From NCBI GenBank assembly GCA_029990175.1, contig JARKIP010000011.1:20186001-20250000 (forward strand): DNA of 64,000 nucleotides, in the 5' to 3' direction. Source of the stretch: Petunia secreta (Eukaryota > Streptophyta > Magnoliopsida > Solanales > Solanaceae). A program made the position numbers and the translations under genes. This document shows positions 56,080 through 64,000 of the stretch, piece by piece. Every line of letters starts with the position of its first letter. Position 1 is the first letter of the stretch. Under the pieces are notes generated by a model. It worked only from the letters and a program-made list of their open reading frames with translations, searched no databases and was not told where the DNA came from.

Positions 56080-56678
56080 CAAGGATGGTATCTCAACCTC
56101 CGCGGATATCACTGCCTTAGTGTCGTACACAGCAAGTAAGGAGTAGCCCCTGTTGATGTTCTCATTGTGGGGCGATACCCTAACAGAGCATAGGGTAGAT
56201 TCTCGTGCCATTTCTTTGAATTGTCTGTCATCTTGCGCAATATCCTCTTGATGTTGTTATTGGCCGCCTCGACCGCATCGTTCATTTGAGGTCTGTATGC
56301 AGTGGAATTGCGATGCTTGATCTTGAAAACCTCACAGGTTGCTTTCATTAGATCACTGTTGAGATTGGACCTATTGTCAGTGATGATAGATTCAGGGATG
56401 CCAAATCGGCAGATCATCTTATCACGGACAAAGTTTGACACCACTTTCTTTTTTACTGATTTGTATGATGCAGCTTCTACCCATTTTGTGAAATAATCAA
56501 TGGCCACCAGTATGAAGCGATTCCCGTTGTAAGCGGCTGGCTCGATAGGTCCTATGACATCCATTCCCCAGGCAGCAAAAGGCCAAGTCGATCCCATAAT
56601 GTTCAGTTCATTGGGAGGCACTCGAATCATATCTTCATTGACTTGGAATTGATGGCATTTTTTGCGTGCTTTATGCAT
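56080..56678 (-). pseudogene. Integrase core of element Y, split by the copia insertion
   Basis: The minus strand from 56678 holds the second half of the integrase zinc finger (AKKCHQFQ-like, C-x2-C reduced) and the core. The first Asp is in AAWGMDVIGPIEPA, the second in IPESIITDNRSNLNS and the Glu in MNDAVEAANNNIKRI. GYRPTMRTSTGATPYLL follows. A one-base shift near 56150 moves to YDTKAVISAEVEIPSLRI, which ends at the copia insertion site and continues at 44379. The D, D and E residues are kept. A second shift at about 56675 separates it from the preceding pol frame. Confidence 0.88.
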
Positions 56679-59100
56679 TCATGCTCGTTGTCATCCAGAA
56701 ATAACCAGCCCTCAAAATCTTCTTGGCAAGTACGAAACCGTTCATGTATGGGCCACATGTCCCAGAGTGTATCTCTTCTAACAGTTTAACCGCTTCTTTT
56801 GCGTCCACGCATCTCAACAACCCTAGATCGGGTGTCCTCTTGTATAAAACCTCTCCGTTCAGAAAGAAACCAGTTGCTAACCTCCTCAGTGTCTTATTTT
56901 GGAGACTTGTTGCATTCTTTAGATAATTGCCATCTTGGAGAAGCCCTTTGATGTCGTAGAACCAAGGTTGTCCGTTTGATTCTTCTTCTATGTGGTAATA
57001 GTATGGTGGTATCTTCCTCACTGTCACGGGTATTGGGTCAATATAGTTCTTGTCAGGATGGTTGATCATAGAAGATATGGTAGCCAAAGCGTCTGCAAAC
57101 TCATTTTGCAGCCTAGGGACGTGCTGGAACTCTATCTTGGTGAATCTTTGCTTCAGCTCCTTTATGCACTCCAGGTATGGCAATATCTTCAAATTCTTCA
57201 CTGTCCATTCTCCTCGAACTTGGTGAATCAATAAGTCAGAATCCTCGATTGCTAACAGCTGTTGTATGTTCATGTCAACTGCTAATCTAAAACCCAAAAT
57301 GCAAGCTTCATACTCTGCCATGTTGGTGGTGCAAGGAAACCTTAATTTTGCCGTGACAGGATAGTGTTGTCCAGTCTCGGAAACTAATACTGCTCCAATG
57401 CCGACTCCTTTGAAATTGACCGCTCCATCGAAGAATAGCCTCCAGCCATCGTACTTTTCGGTGATGTCTTCTCCTACGAACATAACTTCCTCGTCGAGGA
57501 AATAGGTGTGTAAAGGTTCATACTCATCTCCCACTGGATTCTCGGTCATATGATTAGCCAAGGCTTGAGCTTTAACTGCCTTTTGGGTGACAAAAGTGAT
57601 GTCAAACTCGTTGAGCAGCATTTGCCATTTAGCCAGCTTTCTGGTAGGCATTGATTTTTGGAAGATGTATTTGAGAGGATCCATCCTCGATATCAGCAGT
57701 GTTGAGTAAGATGTCAAGTAATGTCTCAACTTCTGTGCTATCCAAGTCAGCACGCAGCACGTGCGCTCCAGCAATGTGGACTTGGCCTTGTAAGGAGTAA
57801 ACTTCTTACTTAGATAGTATATTGCATGTTCCTTCCTTCCAGTTGAATCATGTTGTCCCAATACACAACCGAAAGCCGAATCTACCACGGACAGGTACAA
57901 GATCAAAGGTCGCCCAGGCTCAGGTGGGACCAGCACGGGCGGGCAAGAAAAGTACTCCTTTATCCGATCTAATGCTTTTTGGCAATCTTCTGTCCACTCG
58001 ATCACTGCGTCTTTCTTTAGCAACATGATGATTGCCTCACAGATGACGGTGTATTGTGCTATGAAACGGCTGATGTAATTAAGTCTTCCCAGGAAGCTCA
58101 TAACCTCTTTCTTGGTTTTTGGTGGTGGCAATTATTTGATGGCTTTGATCTTGGACGGATCCAGCTCGATACCCCTTCTACTGACAATGAAACCCGGGAG
58201 CTTCCCTGCCGAAACACCAAAAGCACATTTAGCTGGATTCAGCTTCAGATTATTTTTCCACAAGGGATTGAAGAATTTGCGCAAGTTGTCAAGATGCTCC
58301 GAGCTCTTTTTGATTTGATGATCACGTCATCCACATAGACTTCAATCTCTTTGTGCATCAGGTCATGGAACATAGTTGTCATTGAACTCATATATGTTGC
58401 CCCAGCATTATTCAACCCAAACAGCATAACCTTGTAGCAATAAGTCCCCCAAGATGCAGTGAAAGTTGTCTTCTCGGCATCCTCCTCATCCATGAGAACT
58501 TGATAGTAACCAGCGAAACAGTCCACTAAGGATTGCAGCTCGTGCTTCATGCAATTATCAATCAGGATGTGTATGTTTGGTAGAGGAAAATCATCCTTCG
58601 GGCTTGCTCTATTCAGATCTTTGTAATGCACGCAAACTCGGAGTTTCCCATCTTTCTTCGGTACTGGAACAATGTTAGCCACCCAAGTTGGATATTTGAT
58701 TGTTTTCAGAATCCCTGCATTGAGCTGCTTGGTTACTTCTTCACCAATTTTCAGAAGAACTGATGACTTGAAAGTTCGGGCCTTTTGTTTGACTGGCGGA
58801 AAGCCCAGATTGATAGGTAATTTGTGAGCTACCACATCTGTGCTTATGCCAGTCATGTCATTGTACGACCAGACGAATACGTCCTCATATTCTTTAAGAA
58901 ACTCGGTATATCGCTTTTTATCCTCGGCGGTGAGATGCACGCTGATCCTTGTCTCCTTTACAACTTCCTCATCTCCTAGGTTTATCACCTCAGTCTCTTC
59001 TAGGTTTGGCTTAGGCTTATTTTCGAATCTTTCAATTTCTTCTTGTGCAGTTTCATCGAAAATCATCATAATCAACTCCAGTTTCCTCAAGCTCCATTGT
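56671..59100 (-). pseudogene. Reverse transcriptase and two RNase H domains of element Y
   Basis: RT begins near 58990 (YTEFLKEYEDVFVWSYNDM), followed by VPVPKKDGKLRVCVHYKDLN, FAGYYQVLMDEEDAEKTTF, VMLFGLNNAGATYM and the catalytic YVDD (EIEVYVDDVIIKSKR, about 58330). A frameshift near 58310 passes into the frame ending at 56671. The RT thumb (SFLGRLNYISRFIAQYT) and the first RNase H (AFGCVLGQHD, HAIYYLSKKF) follow. A second RNase H comes next (WRLFFDGAVNFKGVGIGAVL, MAEYEACILGFRLA, DALATISSM). It is followed by the linker NGEVLYKRTPDLGLLRCVD and the start of the integrase zinc finger. Two RNase H domains in this order are diagnostic for the Tat lineage. The second RNase H keeps its acidic residues. 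Confidence 0.9.
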
Positions 59101-59296
59101 TTCATTACACGTTGTGATTGTAGACTCAATGGGATTATTATTTTGAATGTTGAAAATATAAAATATTGCAAAATTAAAAGAAGAAAAACAGAGTTTGTAG
59201 GGAGACATGTGCAACAAAGAAGAAAAATGCAAATTCCACGACTCAAAGTCGGGTTTTATTTTAGAAAGCACGAAAATAAATTTTATCCCCTCAGCT
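59101..59296. other. Spacer between G-patch and RT in element Y (possible intron)
   Basis: A stretch of about 200 bp without the polyprotein frame, rich in T and A on the minus strand. Ogre elements are known to have an intron between the protease part and RT. I could not fix splice sites here. Confidence 0.4.
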
Positions 59297-59860
59297 CTAC
59301 CAAGGTCCACAGTAAGCTCGGGCCCGGTTGCTAATATAGTTGTTCAGTGCCTCTCCAGATCCAACCTTTGTCTGTCCAGGAGGTTCAATATGTTCTTCCA
59401 AAATCACACAGCAGTCTTCATCAGATATGAATAGATTTTGAACTCCTGCCAGCAGATCCTCTTCAACATCAACTATCTTTGGCTCCATCCCTTGTGCTGC
59501 AGACACTTTCCCTTTTCGGCCATCTAAGTAGCCAGACGAGACGAAGATATGCAAGAGAGTCTTGGTGCTTTTCTTATAGAATTCGAAATCCAGTGATTTT
59601 TCTTCCATGCTCTTTTCGTAGGTCACGACGTATCCTACGCCAGCCTTCTCATTGTCGGGCCTCATCACAATTCTGATCGGCTCGACCATACCATCCAAGT
59701 TCTTGCCCAAACCTTTGCTAGGTTTATAGCCTTTCTTGATCATGATGCCTACGACCCAGTCTTCGGGCCATTGTGCAGGCTGTGGGAGTACATATGGCTC
59801 TTCGATCAGTACCTCCATAGGTTCGGGTGCTTTGGGTATCCACACTTGCTTTCCCTTCAT
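59297..59860 (-). pseudogene. G-patch region of element Y polyprotein
   Basis: The frame 59860-59297 contains MIKKGYKPSKGLGKNLDGMV, a G-patch motif (G-Y-x-P-x-x-G-L-G-K-x-x-x-G), at about residues 41-60. G-patch modules bind nucleic acid or helicases, and Tat-type polyproteins often carry one after the protease. The frame is intact here but is not joined to the frames on either side (stop at 59297; the upstream frame ends near 60002). Confidence 0.8.
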
Positions 59861-60217
59861 TTCTTAAGAGATGCGCTTCCAGTTGGGTCGGGCATTGGGT
59901 GCGAATATTGGTCGCTTCTCAGTCTTAACTGGTAGGGTCTCACGAAATTCGAGTGAAGGCACTCCCCAATCAGACATGACTGGTTCCCAGACCAAATTCC
60001 TTCATTTATAGCCTTTGCCTTGGCTATCCCAATAGGCGTTGTAGAAGTTCCTCTTCCTTTCTTCAACCCCAGGCGGTGTGTTGACCAACTTGGGAGCAAA
60101 GTGTGCAGTATAACCCCTTTGGATCGTGTCTTTGGGATTCCAACTTGGGTTGTAATTCTTGCGACGGCCTCCTCGAGTGCCTTGCACTACTCCCACGAGT
60201 TCTAGAGTATAGAATGT
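59861..60217 (-). pseudogene. Linker between protease and G-patch, element Y
   Basis: Minus-strand fragments such as GVEERKRNFYNAYWDSQGKG and FAPKLVNTPPGVEE (60196-60002) belong to the polyprotein between protease and G-patch. They are in changing frames and have no known domain. Confidence 0.6.
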
Positions 60218-60895
60218 CTACCCATCAGAAGCATGCTCTTCAATTGCTGGTATGGTTTGCTCATTGTAGATGGAGTTGTTCACCTCACCGAACACTACCG
60301 CCTCTTTGTGGTCCCATTCGAACTTCACTGTTTGGTGCAATGTAGAAGGTACTGCTCCAGCCATGTGGATCCAAGGCCTCCCCAACAACAGATTATAGGA
60401 AGCAGAGATGTCCATGACATGGAATTCAGTAGTGAACTCTACAGGACCGACCATGATAGTAAGGTCAATCTCCCCAATGGTGCTCCTTTGCGACCCATCG
60501 AACGCCTTCACCTTCATGTCGCTTTCCCTTATCTTGCTTTGTTCAATTCCCATTCTTTTTAGAGTGATGAACGGGCATATGTTCAGACCAGAACCTCCGT
60601 CGATCAAAACTCTTCCTACGAACCACTCTTTGCATTTGACAGTGACGTGCAAAGCTTTGTTGTGACTCCATCCCTCAGGTTGTAGCTCATCTTCTTGAAA
60701 AGAAATTCAGTTGGCCTCCATGACTTATCCAACCATGCTAGCCAGCTTTTCAACTGAAGTGTCCACCAAAATATGTGCTTCATCCAACACTTTCATCAAA
60801 GCACTTCGGTGGCTCTCCGATTTGAGGAGTAAAGCCAAAACAGAGATTTGTGCTGGAGTTTTGCCCAAGTGCTCAACTACGGAGTACTCCTTTGC
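60218..60895 (-). pseudogene. Protease of element Y
   Basis: Upstream block TPAQISVLALLLRSESHRSA and LMKVLDEAHILVDTSVEKLA (60880-60730), with stops near 60714. Then the frame 60652-60218 carries the catalytic stretch GRVLIDGGSGLNICPF. The active site D-G-G-S is the usual variant of this lineage. The flap region, and YNLLLGRPWIHMAGAVPSTL near the end, are intact. It would cleave the polyprotein. The domain looks functional but is not connected to gag because of the stops in front. Confidence 0.87.
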
Positions 60896-62843
60896 TTACA
60901 CCTTCTTCCACAGTCCTTCAGACTCTTCCTCGCTGATGCCTCGTCTATCTTGAACAAGATGCTCGGGAGTATAAATCCTTCCACTCCTAGTCATCCCTTG
61001 TGCAACAACAGTCTCAACTGTGGACTTGTTCTTTTTCTCCATTTCATATTCCCATGGTAACGCCTTGTCGCTGTATGGGGGAACCACATCCACATAAAAT
61101 TTGGTAGCCACTTCTACCTCAATGGGCTCTGGTGCTGTAGCAGCTTGAGCAACTGAAGCGGTCGCTGGTACATTTTCTCTTGCCTTAACAATAGTCCCTC
61201 CCAAGTCGCATTCCTCATCCAACTCGATCAGGTTCACCCTAATGTCTCCATGATTAGGCAGGGCATTGTTGTGCACGTTTGGAGTCTTCAAGTGTATCAC
61301 CTTTTGGTCGATCAAGTCTTCTATCTTGTCCCTAGAGGCGTAACACTTTTCAGTATTGTGACCAGGTCCTCCAGAGTGATAGGCACAGGTTTTGGTTTGA
61401 TCAAAATAGGATGTCCTCCTATCAGGCATTTTGAATGGCCCGGGTTGTATGTGGCCGGCTGCTTTGAGTCTCTCGAACAACTGAGTGTGAGATTCAGCAA
61501 TGGGGTGTAGTTTCTTTTGGGTCTTGGGTTGTTATTGGCGTGAGGCCTTGGTGAGTAGGTATTGGTGTTTCGGTAATTGGGACTTTGTGGGTATGTTGGT
61601 CTTTGTGGTGGTGGGTTTTGGTATATCGGCTGAGTGTTATAGACTGGGTAGGTGGATGAGGGTGGCATGTATGGGTAGGATGGGGAGGTATTTGGTAGTA
61701 GTGGTTATGAGTAGGGGAGTGGTCAAGTGATGCAGCCACGAAGGAGACATCGTCCTTCTTCTTTCTTGAGGTGGTAGTGCTGCCAGCTTGTAGGGCTTTG
61801 TTAGCGGCTTGTAGTGCAGCCAAGCTGACAATCCTTCCAGTCTTCCGTCCATCTTCGACCATGTCCCTAATCTTGATCAAATCTCCAAACTTCTTATCTT
61901 ACAGATTCAGCATTTTGTCAAAATAGACATTTTCTGGTATGCGGATGAAAGTTGCCACTATCTCGGCGTCTTCCTTGGGAAGTTGGACTTTGGCGGCTTC
62001 AGCCCTCCATCTAGTTGCAAACTCTCTAAAAGTCTCAGTGGGCTTCTTCTTCAATTTCTCTAGGTAGAACCGGTCAGGCATAGCATCAGTGTTGTGCCCA
62101 AAACTGTCGACGAAGCCTCCAGCCATTGCTTCCCAGCTCGTCCACTGCTTTGTTTGTTGCTTAGAGTACCATACTAGCGCGTCTCCAGTCAGACTGCGGT
62201 TGAACAGTTGCATGCAGATCTTTTCGTCATGTCCAACTCCAATCAACTTGTCACAGTAGGATCTTAAATGCGCCATTGGGTCTCCACTGCCATCGAACAT
62301 GTTGAATTTGGGTGTCTTATAACCTTCAAGCAGCTTCAAGTCAGGATACAAATATAGGTCTTCATAAGCTAGCCCTCGGGTTCCTTTGGTGTCTTGGAGT
62401 TGCTTGAACATTTCTACCAGCTATTGGACTTGCTCTTTGGTGTTGTCTGGGTCTTCCTTGGTCCATGCATACATATCATGATCTTTGGTGGGTAATGTGA
62501 TGGTTTTTGTTTCAACGGTGAAGGAGGGTAAGTTGTTTTGCGGTGCTTTTGGTGGTGCGGTGTAGGTAGGGTAAGGAACGTCTTTTTTAGGGTAGAGTGG
62601 ATCTTTGCCGTGAGGGCGAGTAGTTTGGTTTGGTTCAATGATCTCATCAGTACAGGCAAGAGGGATCCTATTCTTCAACTCGAGCAGCCTCTGTTCCAAC
62701 TTAGCATAGCTTTCATAGGCGACCACGCCTTGTTTCTCAGGAGTTCCATTTCCAACTTTGTCAAACTCAGCCATGATATTTTGTCGCATCCTTGTCCTTG
62801 TAGGTAAAGGGGGAGGTGTTGGAATTGATCTTCTGGACCTCAA
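60896..62843 (-). pseudogene. gag of element Y, with stops and shifts
   Basis: A likely start is MAEFDKVGNGTPEKQ (about 62775). A stop at 62421 interrupts it. The capsid region follows in the same frame: YPDLKLLEGYKTPKFNMFDG, SYCDKLIGVGHDEKICMQLF, LTGDALVWYSKQQTKQWTSW and KPTETFREFATRWRAEAAKV. A second stop is at 61899 and a frameshift lies near 61670, in a Pro/Tyr/Thr-rich linker. The zinc motif is CAYHSGGPGHNTEKC (about 61385-61340), the C-x2-H-x5-H-x4-C form of this lineage. The last part runs to 60896. Gag forms the particle shell. The two nonsense codons alone make this copy inactive. Confidence 0.87.
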
Positions 62844-63203
62844 CTAGTATTGTGGCACGACCAGAATGCACAAACCAAAGTATTAGGGACTTGGGGACTT
62901 TACATCAAAAACAAAGAAAGAAAATGTGAGTATACGTTAGTTTAAATAAAATCGCGTTCTATCATGCATGGGACCTCTTTTGTGCCAGAGGTAGGCCTAT
63001 CGCAGATTCGAAGTAACGTTTGCACCAAACACATCATTTCATTTGAATAAGCATAATCATCACCAGTCTAAAACCAAAAATAGCAAGATTTTATTTAATT
63101 TGATTTGCTTTATTACAACCACTAATTTAAAGACGACGACTCGATCAAAAAGAAAACAACGACAAAAGGGACAAGAGGACTCGACTTGATGCGACTAGAC
63201 TAG
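62844..63203. other. Spacer between ORF1 and gag of element Y
   Basis: About 360 bp without a coding frame on the minus strand. I see no promoter or splice landmark. Confidence 0.5.
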
Positions 63204-64000
63204 GTGCCAAGCAAAGAGACTCCAGGTTCAAACATCAGCTCCCGCGTCTTCCTTTTCCTTCTCCTCTATGGCTTCTTCCTTGGGCTTGTGAACCAAACTC
63301 ATGAGTGGAGGGTCAGCGAATGTCTCCATCAGGTCTTTCCCTGCTTCCATGTCACCCAGAGCTTTTATGAAGAACTCGCAGATTTCTATTCCCTTTGCTT
63401 CCTTCTCTTCTAGTGGTACCGACTTAAAATACTCCTCCTATCCTTTGAGCAAATCTTGTAAGTTCCCAGCAGCTTGCCTTGCAGTCATGACCTTACTGGT
63501 CAAATATTTGAGTTCATTTTCTTTGATCTTATCCTTGTATTGTCTCCTTATCTCCCTCTGTTGGGTCACCCTTAACTCCTTATTTCTTTGGTCAAACTCG
63601 TGTTTCAACTTTTTATATTTTTCAGCAGCATTTGGAGCTTTGGCTTTCCTTTTTAGTGTAGTCTTGGATCAGAATCTTGCCTTATCTTCGCTGAGCCATT
63701 GAGGATAGGCTAAAGTGGCAGCAGGGCTCACCCTACTGTCTCGATTACGACAAAACTGCATAGTGAGCCTCTTCTCCCACACTGTCAATATAGTGCCAAC
63801 CATCGGATGTTCAATGTCCTTTATATCAATGTTGAAGCTTCTCCCTTCAGTCAATTGTGGGGTTTGTTGTGTCATTCCCACTTGTCGGAGGATACTTAGA
63901 GGAACATAGTGATGAGTTCCTCGGAATCCAATCAATGTCAAGAAAGTGATGTCTTGACCTTGTATAGAAATAACAAAGCCGGCGCAGTTCTCAATCACCC
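63204..64000 (-). pseudogene. ORF1 of element Y, PMD/DUF7745-like C-terminal part plus coiled coil
   Basis: Runs in from beyond the right edge. The first frame (63998-63669) has ITFLTLIGFRGTHHYVPLSI followed by LRQVG, matching the L-x-G-x-(K/R)-G-x(3)-Y-x-P-x(2)-(V/I)-L-R-Q block of ORF1 in element Z, and ends after WLSEDKARF at a stop. In the same frame beyond the stop is a Lys/Glu-rich coiled coil (EKYKKLKHEFDQRNKELRVT, NELKYLTSKVMTARQAAGNL). A second stop near 63440 follows, then a tail to 63204. It lies ahead of gag in the sense direction, as ORF1 does in Tat/Ogre elements. Function unknown. Confidence 0.75.

Larger units (their letters stand above)
30778..64000 (-). mobile_element. Tat/Ogre-type Ty3/gypsy element Y (split by two insertions, runs off the right edge)
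   Basis: In the minus-strand sense the order is ORF1 (63998-63204), gag, protease, G-patch, RT, RNase H, second RNase H, integrase, a tandem array, polypurine tract and 3' LTR. It is broken by the copia element at 44385-56074 and by the gag-only gypsy element at 33613-41355. The 5' LTR and primer site lie beyond 64000. Almost every coding part has stops or shifts, so Y is dead. The flank at its 3' end is GTCTA. Confidence 0.85.

Overview
The window is nuclear DNA of a flowering plant, most likely a eudicot of the nightshade family (inferred from the retroelement families; not proven). It is AT-rich, holds one convincing host gene, and is otherwise built from nested LTR retrotransposons, MITE-like repeats and a LINE remnant. 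I see no rRNA, tRNA or CRISPR array.

Left part (1-13,900). Positions 1-5,833 are the 5' end, read on the minus strand, of a Tat/Ogre-type Ty3/gypsy element (called Z): LTR 2398-5833, a tRNA-Arg-like primer site at 2376-2393, a (GA)n leader and an extra ORF1 of plant-mobile-domain type at 1317-1. Z sits inside the antisense ORF of an older plus-strand gypsy element whose 3' LTR is 8395-8883. A second relict of that family has its antisense ORF near 12480-13008 and its LTR at 13435-13899. Between them (9,190-12,170) lie scrambled minus-strand pol pieces, one more LTR and a diverged direct repeat.

Centre (13,900-20,000). Two MITE-like elements precede an intact single-exon LOB-domain transcription factor gene of LBD27/LBD22 type (16179-16973). 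A Stowaway-like fragment and featureless AT-rich DNA follow.

Positions 20,010-25,263 are a minus-strand LTR element (W) with 735-bp LTRs, an initiator-Met primer site and one broken reading frame. That frame has a retropepsin-like domain but no reverse transcriptase.

Right part (25,900-64,000). This is a nest at least four levels deep. A LINE ORF1 remnant (25931-26891) is cut by the 3' LTR of Tat/Ogre element X (26892-30434). X is split 343 bp before that LTR by Tat/Ogre element Y, which runs on the minus strand from 30,778 past the right edge and carries ORF1, gag, protease, G-patch, RT, two RNase H domains, integrase and a 69-bp tandem array. Y is itself split twice. A gag-only gypsy element (33613-41355, target duplication GTCTT) lies in its 3' LTR. 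A SIRE/Maximus-like Ty1/copia element (44385-56074, target duplication ATTCT) lies in its integrase reading frame. The copia element has gag, protease-integrase, an intact RT-RNase H frame and an extra third ORF, plus a 1.06-kb inverted duplication whose arms are more alike than its LTRs.

The most interesting material is in the accessory parts of these elements: the same ORF1 domain in two different Tat/Ogre elements, antisense ORFs with their own TATA boxes, an LTR stem whose sequence changes while its pairing is kept, and the copia inverted duplication next to a second gag start. All element calls come from reading the sequence. Percent identities are eye estimates.
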